Shown here: piece after piece, positions 34,679-43,390 of the stretch
Numbering within the stretch: the stretch's first letter is position 1
Layout of the letters: each line of letters opens with the position of its first letter
NCBI GenBank assembly: GCA_017535925.1
Contig: JAFXTD010000055.1
Coordinates: 1-64,000, forward strand
Reading direction: 5' to 3'
Length of the DNA: 64,000 nucleotides
Origin: Selenomonadaceae bacterium
Lineage (GTDB): Bacteria > Bacillota > Negativicutes > Selenomonadales > Selenomonadaceae
Notes under the pieces: model-generated
What the model was told of the DNA's origin: nothing
What the model saw: the letters and a program-made list of their open reading frames with translations, nothing else
Database searches by the model: none
Position numbers and translations under genes: made by a program

Positions 34679-35505
34679 TTCATATCAACGAAGTACCTTT
34701 GGACTTTGAACCGCGCAAAAAAATTTTGTCGAAGATTCCCGCGTTTCCGCCTGAACCCGAAATGAGCGAATTTGAATCGGCTTTCCTCTGCGGCTTGCTG
34801 AAAATTTGTCGCCCGAAAAAAATTTTGGAAGTCGGCGTGGCGGGCGGAGCAACCACCGCGATAATCTTGCAAACCCTCGAAGACATCGGCGAGTCGTATG
34901 AAATGCATTCCGTTGACTTGTCGGAAAAATTTTATCGTCAACCCAAATTGAATACGGGATTCATGGCTGCCTTTGCAAAGGAAAAAATTTTTGGCGACCT
35001 GCGCGGCATGCATGAGTTTCATTTCGGAAAATATTTGCCGCAAGTCATTGACGAAATCGGCGGCGAAATTGATTTCGTGATTCTCGATACCGTTCACAAT
35101 TTGCCCGGAGAAGTTTTGGATTTCCTAGCCGTCTTGCCCTATCTTAAAATTGGTTCGATTGTTGTTTTGCATGACGTGTCTCTCCATCAAACAGAATATC
35201 CGAACGCTGAATCGAACGGGATGTTGCTTGGTGCAGTGACGGCAGAAAAATTTTTGAACTTCGACGAGCAAGCTCTGTTCCGTTATCCGAACATCGGCGC
35301 ATTCCAAATCAACGAGCAGACGCTTGAGAATATCGAAAACATTTTCTTAACGCTGATTCTCCGCTGGATTTACATGCCGCCCGAAAATGAAATCGTCATT
35401 TATCGGCGGCACTACAAAAGATTTTATTCCGCCGAGCTGTGCGAAATTTTTCAAGAGGCAATCGACATGAACGCTTACAATTTTTGGCAAGCAAGACGCA
35501 AATAA
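34675..35505 (+). CDS. Class I SAM-dependent methyltransferase (Methyltransf_24-like)
   Basis: A 276-residue protein with SAM-binding motif I ILEVGVAGGATTAIIL, an acidic strand-2 end in MHSVDLSEKF, and DFVILDTVHNLPGEVLDFLAVLPYLKIGSIVVLHDV. The HDV after the motif is like the cephalosporin-hydroxylase/Methyltransf_24 family, often acting on glycans. A C-terminal region (IYRRHYKRFYSAELCEIFQEAI) has no assigned role. The start overlaps the ACT gene. A connection to it beyond co-transcription is not evident. Confidence 0.75.
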   Translation: MIHINEVPLDFEPRKKILSKIPAFPPEPEMSEFESAFLCGLLKICRPKKILEVGVAGGATTAIILQTLEDIGESYEMHSVDLSEKFYRQPKLNTGFMAAFAKEKIFGDLRGMHEFHFGKYLPQVIDEIGGEIDFVILDTVHNLPGEVLDFLAVLPYLKIGSIVVLHDVSLHQTEYPNAESNGMLLGAVTAEKFLNFDEQALFRYPNIGAFQINEQTLENIENIFLTLILRWIYMPPENEIVIYRRHYKRFYSAELCEIFQEAIDMNAYNFWQARRK

Positions 35506-35510
35506 AGCAG

Positions 35511-35576
35511 TCAGTGGTTAGTGGTTAGTGGTTAGAAAAACTAATCACTAACCACTTTTTTCTAATCACTACCTTG
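35511..35576 (+). terminator. GTGGTTA heptamer hairpin acting as terminator
   Basis: Three units of AGTGGTT, then AAAAA and the inverted arm CTAATCACTAACCACT followed by TTTTTT. It combines a 15-base stem with a T run. The heptamer repeat family thus forms the likely terminator before polC. A further partial arm, CTAATCACTACC, follows. Confidence 0.7.
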
Positions 35577-35587
35577 GAGGCGAGGCT

Positions 35588-38500
35588 TTGGACAGATACA
35601 GACTTACAATCAGAGACGACGGCAAAAAATTTTTCGCGCTCTTCGACGAGGTGAATTTGAATTTTAGAGGTTGCACTCTTCAAGATGTTTTTATCACGCC
35701 GGAGATAAATCTTTGGGAGATAAAAATTATCGCGGGAAAAGATTTCGACACAAAAATTATGGAAGCCGCCGAAGATTTTTTGCATGAAAAATTTAACGCG
35801 GAAGTCAAAATTCATCATCACATTTCCCTTTCCAACGAAGTTGTTATCGGCGAAAAGAAACCTCCGAAGAAAACAAGAAAAGGCAAGTCTGAAATTGCAA
35901 AGGACAGCGGACAAACGACTAAGGCAAAACCTCAAGCAGTCAAGGAAAAAATTTCGGGCAACGTCATTAAAATCAGCGACATAAAAGAAAATGAATCGGT
36001 CGTCATTGTCGGCGAGGTCGGCAGCGGCGATATGAACGGCGTCAAGCTCCGCGAATTCAGGAACGGGACAATCTGCGTTTCTTTTTGCGTGACCGATTCA
36101 AGCGACGGCATTGTTTGCAAAAAATTTTTCAAGGACGAAAAAAAATCCAAAGCGCAACCTTTCGCCGACGAACTCAAGGCGGGCACCCGTGTTAAAATTT
36201 TCGCTTCCTCGAAATACGACGATTATTTAAAAGAAGTTATCCTCTTGGTTAAAAATCTTGAGGTCTTGGAAAAAGAATCTGCCCGCAAGGACACCGCCGA
36301 AGTCAAGCGCGTCGAACTGCATGTGCACACGACGATGAGCGCAATGGATGCCGTTATCCCCGTCGAAAAATTGATTCAGACTGCCGCCGCTTGGAATTGG
36401 AACGCCGTCGCGATAACCGACCACGGAGTTATTCAAGCTTTCCCGAACGCCGCGCTCACTGCCGAAAAACTCGCCAAAGCCGGCAAGAAAATTAAAATTA
36501 TCTACGGCATGGAGGGCTATCTCGTCGGCGAAGACTTCAAACAGAAATTTGCCAATCACGTCATTATCCTCGCCAAAAACAAAGTCGGGCTTGCCAATCT
36601 CTACAAGCTCGTTTCAATCAGTCAAGTTAAGTTCATGCATTACCGCCCGCGCATTCCGAAAAATCTTTTGAGCGAATTGCGCGAGGGTTTGATAATCGGT
36701 TCGGCTTGCGAGGCAGGCGAATTGATTCGTGCAATCGTCGAAGGCAAATCGGAGGCGGAGCTTGAGGAAGTTGCGAATTTTTATGACTACTTGGAGATTC
36801 AGCCGATTCAAAACAATCGTTTCCTCGTTCGCAGCGAAGACTTCCCGACAATCACGAACGACGAAGACTTGAGGAATATCAATCGTAAAGTTGCAGAGCT
36901 TGCAAAAAAATTGAACAAGCCTCTTGTCGCAACGACCGACGCACATTTCCTCAATCCCGAAGATTCGATTTGCCGAGCGGTTTTGATGCACAGCAAAGGA
37001 TATTCGGACGCAGACCTCCAACCGCCGCTTTACTTGCGCACGACGGATGAAATGTTCGCCGAGTTCGATTATCTGGACGAGGCAACGGCTTACGAGGCAA
37101 TCGTCACCAACCCGAACAAAATCGCCGAGTCTGTCGAATTTTTAAAGCCGATACCCGATGGACTTTATTCGCCGCAGGTGCCGGGCGCGGAGGAGGAAAT
37201 TCGCGAAACCTCTTACGCCAAAGCCAAAAGACTTTACGGAGAAAATTTGCCGCCTTTGGTTGAGGCTCGCCTCGAACAGGAACTCAAGCCGATAATCGCT
37301 CACGGCTTCGCGGGGCTGTATCTTATCGCTCAACGCCTCGTGAAAAAATCAAATGACGACGGCTATCTTGTCGGCTCTCGCGGAAGTGTCGGCTCGTCGT
37401 TCGTCGCCACGCTGATTGGAATTACCGAAGTCAATCCTCTGCCGCCTCACTATCGTTGCCCGAAATGTCAATACAGCAAATTTTTCACGGCGGGCGAAGT
37501 CGGTTGCGGCTACGACCTCGAAAATAAAAATTGTCCCGTCTGCGGTCATCCTCTCACAAAAGACGGGCACGATATTCCGTTCGCGGTGTTCCTCGGCTTC
37601 GACGGCGATAAGGTTCCCGATATTGATTTGAACTTTTCGGGCGAATATCAATCGACCGCTCACAAGTACACCGAAGTTCTTTTCGGCAAGCACAATGTCT
37701 ATCGCGCAGGAACAATTTCAACCGTCGCAGAGAAAACTTCTTTCGGCTTCGTGAAAAAATATTTCGAGGAGCACGGTTTGAAAAAACACGGCTCGTTTAT
37801 CGCGAAGATCGCAGCGGGTTGTCAAGGCGTCAAGCGCACGACCGGTCAGCACCCCGCCGGAATTATGGTTGTGCCTCGCGATATGGACATTCACTACTTC
37901 ACGCCGATTCAATATCCCGCCGACAACAAAGACGCCTCGACCACGACGACTCACTTTGATTATCACTCGATAAGTTCGCGGCTCGTCAAGCTTGATATTT
38001 TAGGACACGTTGACCCGACGATGATTCGCATGTTGGAAAATTTGACTCACCGCGACCCGAAGACAATTCCTCTTGACGACAAGGCTACGTTGAGTTTGTT
38101 TAATTCGACGGACGCGCTCGGCTTGAGTTCGTTGCAGCTCGGCACGAAGTCCGGGACATACGGCTTGCCGGAATTCAGAACAAGTTTCACACGGCAGATG
38201 ATTGACGACACGCACCCCGATTGCTTCAGCGACCTCGTGAGGATTTCGGGCTTTTCACACGGCACGGACGTTTGGCTCGGCAACGCGCAAGATTTGATTC
38301 GTCAAGGCACATGCACTTTGAAGAACGCCATATCCGCCCGCGACGATATCATGATGTACTTGATTCATCACGGCGTCGACGCGCTGAAATCTTTCAAGAC
38401 AATGGAAGGCGTTCGCAAAGGCAAAGGCATTAAGCCCGAAGTCGTCGAGGACTTGAAAGCTCACGATGTGCCCGATTGGTACATTGATTCTTGCCAAAAG

Positions 38501-39043
38501 ATTAAATATCTTTTCCCGCGCGCGCACGCAACGGCTTATGTCATGATGGCTTATCGAATCGCTTGGTGCAAAGTTCATTATCCTCTTGCTTACTACGCGG
38601 CGTATTTTTCAAAGCGCACCGAAGAATTCGACGCCAACGAAATTATCAAAGGCTTGCAATACGTTAAGCAAAAGTTGGACGAGCTTGAAGAATTGTCGGA
38701 CGAACGCAAACTTGACGTAAAAGAAAGCGACCGCCTCGCCGATTATCAAGTTGTGTACGAATTTTTTCTGCGCGGCTTCAAATTCGAACGCGTCAATCTC
38801 TACGAGTCGGCGGCGGAAGATTTTATCATCAAGAAAAATTCTTTGCTCATGTCTTTGAATTCAATCGACGGCGTAAGCGAGGCTATGGCGCACAGTATCG
38901 TCGAGGCACGGGCGAACGGAAAATTTTCTTCAATCGACGACTTCAAAAATCGCACGGGCATAAACAAAACGGGTATCGCCGCGCTCAAAGCTCACGGTTG
39001 CCTCAACGACCTGCAAGAAACAAACCAAATGACTTTATTTTGA
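35588..39043 (+). CDS. polC: DNA polymerase III PolC-type alpha subunit lacking the exonuclease insert
   Basis: The replicative polymerase of Firmicutes, here 1151 residues against about 1430 in B. subtilis. An N-terminal domain and OB fold (about 119-220) are followed by PHP (HVHTTMSAMDAV). The PHP passes directly from GMEGYLVGEDF into HVIILAKNKVGLANLYKLVS, whereas other PolC proteins carry the DEDDh proofreading domain at that point. Then follow a zinc module (CPKCQYSKF, NCPVCG), the palm motifs VPDIDLNFSGEYQ and GTISTVAEKTSFGF, RAHATAYVMMAYRIAWCK and the C-terminal clamp motif QMTLF. The start is TTG after GGAGG. Confidence 0.93.
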   Translation: MDRYRLTIRDDGKKFFALFDEVNLNFRGCTLQDVFITPEINLWEIKIIAGKDFDTKIMEAAEDFLHEKFNAEVKIHHHISLSNEVVIGEKKPPKKTRKGKSEIAKDSGQTTKAKPQAVKEKISGNVIKISDIKENESVVIVGEVGSGDMNGVKLREFRNGTICVSFCVTDSSDGIVCKKFFKDEKKSKAQPFADELKAGTRVKIFASSKYDDYLKEVILLVKNLEVLEKESARKDTAEVKRVELHVHTTMSAMDAVIPVEKLIQTAAAWNWNAVAITDHGVIQAFPNAALTAEKLAKAGKKIKIIYGMEGYLVGEDFKQKFANHVIILAKNKVGLANLYKLVSISQVKFMHYRPRIPKNLLSELREGLIIGSACEAGELIRAIVEGKSEAELEEVANFYDYLEIQPIQNNRFLVRSEDFPTITNDEDLRNINRKVAELAKKLNKPLVATTDAHFLNPEDSICRAVLMHSKGYSDADLQPPLYLRTTDEMFAEFDYLDEATAYEAIVTNPNKIAESVEFLKPIPDGLYSPQVPGAEEEIRETSYAKAKRLYGENLPPLVEARLEQELKPIIAHGFAGLYLIAQRLVKKSNDDGYLVGSRGSVGSSFVATLIGITEVNPLPPHYRCPKCQYSKFFTAGEVGCGYDLENKNCPVCGHPLTKDGHDIPFAVFLGFDGDKVPDIDLNFSGEYQSTAHKYTEVLFGKHNVYRAGTISTVAEKTSFGFVKKYFEEHGLKKHGSFIAKIAAGCQGVKRTTGQHPAGIMVVPRDMDIHYFTPIQYPADNKDASTTTTHFDYHSISSRLVKLDILGHVDPTMIRMLENLTHRDPKTIPLDDKATLSLFNSTDALGLSSLQLGTKSGTYGLPEFRTSFTRQMIDDTHPDCFSDLVRISGFSHGTDVWLGNAQDLIRQGTCTLKNAISARDDIMMYLIHHGVDALKSFKTMEGVRKGKGIKPEVVEDLKAHDVPDWYIDSCQKIKYLFPRAHATAYVMMAYRIAWCKVHYPLAYYAAYFSKRTEEFDANEIIKGLQYVKQKLDELEELSDERKLDVKESDRLADYQVVYEFFLRGFKFERVNLYESAAEDFIIKKNSLLMSLNSIDGVSEAMAHSIVEARANGKFSSIDDFKNRTGINKTGIAALKAHGCLNDLQETNQMTLF

Positions 39044-39047
39044 AGAA

Positions 39048-39190
39048 GTACAAAGCAACGGGTAGCGAAAACCCGGCCGCACACGGACGTGCGGCCGCCG
39101 CGACTTAAAACCTGGAAGGTTTTATAGCGGACAACGCCTTTTTCTTTTGCTACTTTTCTTTTGGGCGCAGCAAAAGAAAAGTAGAAGAGC
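39048..39190 (-). repeat. Multi-hairpin dispersed element, copy 5
   Basis: P3 is CGGCCGCAC/GTGCGGCCG (39074-39097), P2 AAAACCT/AGGTTTT around GGA (about 39107-39123), P1 CTACTTTTCTTTTG (39150-39163) with CAAAAGAAAAGTAG (39171-39184). It is the reverse of copy 1. It is bracketed by two copies of the polC C-terminal coding sequence. Confidence 0.8.
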
Positions 39191-39192
39191 CC

Positions 39193-39225
39193 TTGCAAGA
39201 GACAAACCAAATGACTTTGTTCTAA
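39193..39225 (+). pseudogene. Second copy of the polC 3-prime terminus
   Basis: TTG CAA GAG ACA AAC CAA, continuing to TTC TAA, encodes LQETNQMTLF and a stop, exactly the polC tail at 39011-39043. The five differences (CTG/TTG, GAA/GAG, TTA/TTG, TTT/TTC, TGA/TAA) are all synonymous. It has no start codon of its own and lies beyond the hairpin element. It is either the former polC end or a duplicated target. Confidence 0.75.
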
Positions 39226-39312
39226 AAATAAAAACCGCCGCGCCGTTCCTTTACAAGCCGCGCCGATTTTGATAAACTGTAACAAAGTTTCATTCGCAGG
39301 AGGTGGCATAAG

Positions 39313-39804
39313 TTGAAAATCGGCGACAAGGTGGTTTATCCGATGCACGGTGCCGGCGAAATTACGGGCATAGAGGAAAACGAAGTCGGCGGCGTCCTCA
39401 ACTCTTATTACATCTTTCGTCTTCCAATGGGCAGTTTGAAACTTATGCTGCCGGTCGACAAAGTGGAAGAGGTCGGCTTGCGCGAACTTATCAAGCCCGA
39501 ACAAGTTGCGCAAGTCATCGAAGTTTTGCAGGCGGAAAGTGAACAGTTGCAAGGCAGTTGGAACAAAAGATTTCACATGAACCTTGAGCGACTCAAGAGC
39601 GGCGATATTTTGGAGGCGGCGGCTGTCGCGAGGAACTTGTCTCGTCAAAACAGCAAGAAAAAAATTTCCAGCGGCGAACGCAGATTGCTTGACCTTTCCC
39701 GACAAATTTTGATTACGGAACTGGTTTACGTTTGCAACAAGACGCCCGAAGAAATTACCGCGTGGGTCGACGAACTCATCGGCATAGAGTCGGAAGACAA
39801 TTAA
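39313..39804 (+). CDS. carD: CarD/CdnL-family transcription regulator
   Basis: A 163-residue protein whose N-terminal CarD_CdnL_TRCF domain (KIGDKVVYPMHGAGEITGIEE, YIFRLPMGSLKLMLPVDKVEEVGLREL) binds the RNA polymerase beta subunit. The helical C-terminus (LERLKSGDILEAAAVARNLS, KKKISSGERRLLDLSRQILITEL) contacts promoter DNA. It stabilises open complexes, notably at rRNA promoters. The start is TTG after AGGAGG. Confidence 0.92.
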   Translation: MKIGDKVVYPMHGAGEITGIEENEVGGVLNSYYIFRLPMGSLKLMLPVDKVEEVGLRELIKPEQVAQVIEVLQAESEQLQGSWNKRFHMNLERLKSGDILEAAAVARNLSRQNSKKKISSGERRLLDLSRQILITELVYVCNKTPEEITAWVDELIGIESEDN

Positions 39805-39829
39805 AATTTTCTAAAAGAAAAAATTTTTC

Positions 39830-39857
39830 CCGAAGTCGAAAGCGGCTTCGGTTTTTT
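39830..39857 (+). terminator. Rho-independent terminator after carD
   Basis: CCGAAG (39830-39835), loop, CTTCGG (39846-39851), then TTTTTT. Confidence 0.85.
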
Positions 39858-39921
39858 CGTCTTGTCAAAGAAAATAAAGCGTGGTAGAATTTCGCCGAAA
39901 ATCAGAAGGCGTGGTGAGTCA

Positions 39922-40764
39922 ATGCTGGAAGAATTGGCGCGGGCGAAAATAAATTTGACGCTGGACATTTCGGGCTTGCGGGCGGACGGCTATCACGAAG
40001 TCTCAATGATATTGCAGACGATTGAACTTGCCGACGAGTTGAAGCTTGAAAAAATTTCGGGCGGCGTCGAATTGTTCATGACGGGCGGCGAAGGAATTCC
40101 GACAGACGAAAAAAATTTGGCGTGGAAAGCGGCGATTGCCTTTCAAAAATTTTGTGGCAAAGATTTCGGCGTGTCGATAAGTCTCGTGAAAAAAATTCCT
40201 GCGGCGGCGGGTTTGGCAGGCGGCTCGGCGGACGCGGCGGCTGTGATTCGCGGCATGAATCGTCTTTACGAAACGAACTTGACCGAAGACGAACTCTGCG
40301 CAATCGGCTCTCTTGTCGGCTCGGATGTTCCTTTCTGCATAATCGGCGGCACCTGTCTTGCCGAAGGTCGCGGCGAAATTTTGACTCGGCTCGCCCCGAT
40401 AAAAAAATTTAACGTCGTCTTGGCTAAGCCGCAAGGAGAAATTTCAACGGCTTGGTCTTACAAAACTTACGACGAAAATCCCGCAACGATTCATCCGCCG
40501 ACGCAAGAGATTGTCGCTCAATTGGCGTGCGGCGATTATGATTCGGCGTTCAAAAATTTTTCCAATGTGCTCGAAGGCGTTGCGCTTAAAAAAATTTCTG
40601 CCGTTGCCGATTGCAAAAACAAAATGCTCGCCGCCGGTGCGAAAGTCGCTTTGATGAGCGGCAGCGGTCCGACGGTTTTTGCATTGACCGACGACGAACG
40701 CTCGGCAAAAAAAATCGCTGCAAGTATCGAAGACGCACAAATTTTTATCACGAAGATTTTTTAA
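39922..40764 (+). CDS. ispE: 4-diphosphocytidyl-2-C-methyl-D-erythritol kinase IspE
   Basis: Fourth step of the MEP pathway, of the GHMP kinase fold. The 280 residues show ARAKINLTLDISGLRADGYHEV, the ATP loop KKIPAAAGLAGGSADAAA, GSDVPFCIIGG and the C-terminal ALMSGSGPTVFAL. The chosen ATG matches the family N-terminus; an in-frame ATG 60 bases upstream lies near the terminator. It is 16 bp before gntR. Confidence 0.93.
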   Translation: MLEELARAKINLTLDISGLRADGYHEVSMILQTIELADELKLEKISGGVELFMTGGEGIPTDEKNLAWKAAIAFQKFCGKDFGVSISLVKKIPAAAGLAGGSADAAAVIRGMNRLYETNLTEDELCAIGSLVGSDVPFCIIGGTCLAEGRGEILTRLAPIKKFNVVLAKPQGEISTAWSYKTYDENPATIHPPTQEIVAQLACGDYDSAFKNFSNVLEGVALKKISAVADCKNKMLAAGAKVALMSGSGPTVFALTDDERSAKKIAASIEDAQIFITKIF

Positions 40765-40780
40765 GTAAGGATGAATGATC

Positions 40781-41461
40781 ATGAGCAACAGACTGGCACC
40801 GATAACGATAGACAGCTACCGCCCTCTGCGCGAGACGGTTTGCGAAGTCCTGCGCGATGCAATACGGCGCGGAATTTTGGAGCCGGGCGAAAGGCTCATG
40901 GAAGTTCAACTTGCCGAAGAACTCGGGATAAGTCGCACGCCCGTAAGAGAGGCAATTCGCAAGCTCGAACAGGAAGGTTTCGTTATCATGATGCCGCGCA
41001 GAGGAACTTACGTTTCAAGCGTTTCCGTTCACGACGTAAAAGAAATTTTTGAAATACGCACGGCACTCGAATCACTTTCGACAAGCTTGGCAACAATGCG
41101 CATTGAGCCGGAAGAATTGGAAAAACTTCGCGCCCTGCTCACCGAAATCGAAGGGCATATCGAACGCAAGGACATTGATAAAATCGTTGCAACGGATATT
41201 GCTTTTCACGGGCTGCTTTATCAAGTCAGTCGCAACGAACGGCTCGTGGCGATAATCAGCAACTTGAAAGAACAGCTTGCCCGTTTCCGCACGCTGTCAA
41301 TGTCATATCCGGGACGTTTGCAAGAGACATTGGAAGAACACCGCGCAATGGTTGAGGCGATAGCGGCAGGTGACGTGGACGCAGCTCGTGACGCCGCAGA
41401 ACGCCACATGGAACAAGCAGAGGAGACTTTGCTCAAAGCAATGCGGAGGAAGGACAGGTGA
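40781..41461 (+). CDS. GntR-family transcriptional regulator (FCD/FadR type)
   Basis: Of 226 residues. The N-terminal winged helix (YRPLRETVCEVLRDAIRRGILEPGERL, LAEELGISRTPVREAIRKLEQEGFV, PRRGTYVSSVS) and the C-terminal helical FCD ligand-binding domain (EIRTALESLSTSLATMR, DIAFHGLLYQVSRNERLVAI, EHRAMVEAIAAGDVDAARDAAERHM) are clear. The FCD histidines suggest metal-assisted carboxylate binding. Its location between ispE and glmU is common in Negativicutes-like gene orders, but hicAB now separates it from glmU. The effector is unknown. Confidence 0.9.
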   Translation: MSNRLAPITIDSYRPLRETVCEVLRDAIRRGILEPGERLMEVQLAEELGISRTPVREAIRKLEQEGFVIMMPRRGTYVSSVSVHDVKEIFEIRTALESLSTSLATMRIEPEELEKLRALLTEIEGHIERKDIDKIVATDIAFHGLLYQVSRNERLVAIISNLKEQLARFRTLSMSYPGRLQETLEEHRAMVEAIAAGDVDAARDAAERHMEQAEETLLKAMRRKDR

Positions 41462-41655
41462 AATACTCAGAGCTTGTAAAATTACTTAGTGAATACGGAT
41501 GCTATTTTTTTCGGCACGGCAGTGGTCATGATATTTGGAAAAATCCTGACGGCGGGCAATTTTCAGTTCCGCGTCACTGGGGAAGGGAAGTATCAATAGC
41601 AACGCTTAACAAGATATTTAAACAGGCAGGTATAAAAAGGAGTGACTTGAAATGA
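41458..41655 (+). CDS. hicA: HicA-type toxin (mRNA interferase)
   Basis: A 65-residue dsRBD-like fold: MKYSELVKLLSEYGCYFFRHGSGHDIW with the catalytic histidine in RHGSGHDIW, then FSVPRHWGREVSIATLNKIFKQAGI. It cleaves mRNA in a translation-independent way. The GTG start overlaps the gntR stop and its end overlaps hicB by four bases, so it is read with gntR. Confidence 0.88.
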   Translation: MKYSELVKLLSEYGCYFFRHGSGHDIWKNPDGGQFSVPRHWGREVSIATLNKIFKQAGIKRSDLK

Positions 41656-42014
41656 AGTACATTTATCCCGCTGTCTTCACGTGGTACGAGCCGGAAAAAG
41701 TTTATTTGGTAAGTTTTCCTGACGCTGACAACTGGTTTACTGAAGGTTACTCTTTGAGCGAAGCTATTGAATACGCGACTGACGTTTTAAATTTAATGTT
41801 ATGGGGGGCTGAAGATGAAGGTCTCCCAATCCCGAAAGCAAGCAAATTGGAAGACATTAAGCTTGAGGATAAAAACAGTTTTGCTCAATACGTTTATGCC
41901 GATACCGAGCTTTATGGAGATTTATTGCAGCTGAAAAAAATTTTGAAATTAAAAAAGACAGCCAAAGCAAAGAAATTTACACAAACGCATAAAAGAACGG
42001 AGGTAAGTTTATGA
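41652..42014 (+). CDS. hicB: HicB-type antitoxin with an altered C-terminus
   Basis: A 120-residue protein with the HicB partial RNase H fold (YPAVFTWYEPEKVYLVSFPDADNWFTEGYSLSEAIEYATDVLNLML). Residues 95-120 (LKKILKLKKTAKAKKFTQTHKRTEVSL) lack the usual ribbon-helix-helix or HTH that binds DNA, being a short basic tail instead. It may neutralise HicA yet regulate poorly. Its end overlaps the glmU start, so the pair has been inserted seamlessly. Confidence 0.85.
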   Translation: MKYIYPAVFTWYEPEKVYLVSFPDADNWFTEGYSLSEAIEYATDVLNLMLWGAEDEGLPIPKASKLEDIKLEDKNSFAQYVYADTELYGDLLQLKKILKLKKTAKAKKFTQTHKRTEVSL

Positions 42015-43369
42015 GCTTGGAAACACTGATATTGGCTGCAGGCAAAGGCACGCGCATGAAAAGCAAATTGCCCAAAGTCCTGCATAAAGTCGGTGGAAAA
42101 CCAATGATTCAACACGTCATTGACGCGGCAAGAGGAGCCGGCTCGTCGCGGGAAGTCGTGGTAATCGGTTCGGGCGCGGAACTGGTTAAGAAAACAATTC
42201 AGAACGTAGAATTCGTCTTGCAAGAGGAACAACTCGGCACGGGTCACGCGGTTCTTTCAGCCAAAGAAAAATTTACCGATTCGGAAGGAACGATTTTAAT
42301 TCTTTGCGGAGACACGCCGCTTTTGACGAGCAATCTGCTGAAAAAATTCACTGCCGCTCACGACGCCTCAAATTGCGCGGCGACAGTCTTAACCGCAAAA
42401 ATGCCCGACGCCACAGGCTACGGAAGAATCATTCGCAACACCGACGGCACCTTTAAAAAAATCGTCGAGGAAAAAGATGCAAACGAATTTGAGAAAAAAA
42501 TCCAAGAGGTCAATGCGGGTTGCTACTGCTTCGATGCGAAAAAACTTTTCGGCGCATTGGAAAAAGTCAAAAACGACAACGCTCAAGGCGAATATTATCT
42601 GCCCGACGTGTTGACGATTCTGCTTGACGCGGGAGAAAAAATCGGAGCGTTCAGAGCCGATTACGCCGACGAGACACTTGGAATAAATTCGCGGGTTCAG
42701 CTTGCCGCCGCCGACAGAGTCTTTCGCATGAAAAAGAATAACGAGCTTATGGACGAAGGCGTCACCATTGTTGACCCGAACACGACGTTTATCGACGTTG
42801 ACGTTGAAATCGGGCAAGACACAATTATTTATCCGAACACTTACATTGAAGGCAACACGACGATTGGCGAGGATTGCGCAATCGGTCCGAATATACGCTT
42901 CGTGAACATGAAGGTTGGCAACAAAGTTACGGCGCATTTCAGCTACTGCCACGAGGCGGAAATTTGCGACGGCGTCACGCTCGGTCCGTATGTCCATCTT
43001 CGCCCCGGCACGACAATCGGCGAAAACGTCAAGATTGGAAATTTCGTTGAAGTCAAAAATTCAAGCATCGGCGAAGGCTCCAAACTTCCTCACCTGCAAT
43101 ATATCGGCGATACGGATATGGGCAACGGCGTCAATGTCGGTTGCGGCACCGTCACTTGCAACTACGACGGCAAAAGTAAATATCGCACGACGATTGGTGA
43201 CAACGCCTTTATCGGTTGCAATACGAATCTTGTTGCGCCGGTCAAGGTGGATGATGGCGCGTACATTGCCGCCGGTTCGACGATAACAAAAGACGTGCCG
43301 AAGGATAATCTTGCAATCGCTCGCGCCCGCCAAACAAATATCGAAGTCTGGAATGACAAGCGGAAATAA
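42011..43369 (+). CDS. glmU: Bifunctional UDP-GlcNAc pyrophosphorylase/glucosamine-1-phosphate acetyltransferase GlmU
   Basis: Makes UDP-N-acetylglucosamine for peptidoglycan and lipid A. The N-terminal uridyltransferase (about 1-230) has LILAAGKGTRMKSKLPKVLHKVGG, QEEQLGTGHAV and CGDTPLL. The C-terminal acetyltransferase has left-handed beta-helix repeats and LRPGTTIGENVKIGNFVEVKNS, YIGDTDMGNGVNVGCGTV and TCNYDGKSKYRTTIGD. The 452-residue length is normal. The ATG is within the end of hicB. Its supply of lipid A precursor ties it to the LPS operon. Confidence 0.96.
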   Translation: MSLETLILAAGKGTRMKSKLPKVLHKVGGKPMIQHVIDAARGAGSSREVVVIGSGAELVKKTIQNVEFVLQEEQLGTGHAVLSAKEKFTDSEGTILILCGDTPLLTSNLLKKFTAAHDASNCAATVLTAKMPDATGYGRIIRNTDGTFKKIVEEKDANEFEKKIQEVNAGCYCFDAKKLFGALEKVKNDNAQGEYYLPDVLTILLDAGEKIGAFRADYADETLGINSRVQLAAADRVFRMKKNNELMDEGVTIVDPNTTFIDVDVEIGQDTIIYPNTYIEGNTTIGEDCAIGPNIRFVNMKVGNKVTAHFSYCHEAEICDGVTLGPYVHLRPGTTIGENVKIGNFVEVKNSSIGEGSKLPHLQYIGDTDMGNGVNVGCGTVTCNYDGKSKYRTTIGDNAFIGCNTNLVAPVKVDDGAYIAAGSTITKDVPKDNLAIARARQTNIEVWNDKRK

Positions 43370-43390
43370 TTTTAAGGAGGAAATTTTTTT

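Noticed and set aside
35588-39043. A DnaE-type assignment for the polymerase gene
   Set aside because: OB fold before PHP, the zinc module and VPDIDLNFSGEYQ are PolC features; DnaE has a different order.
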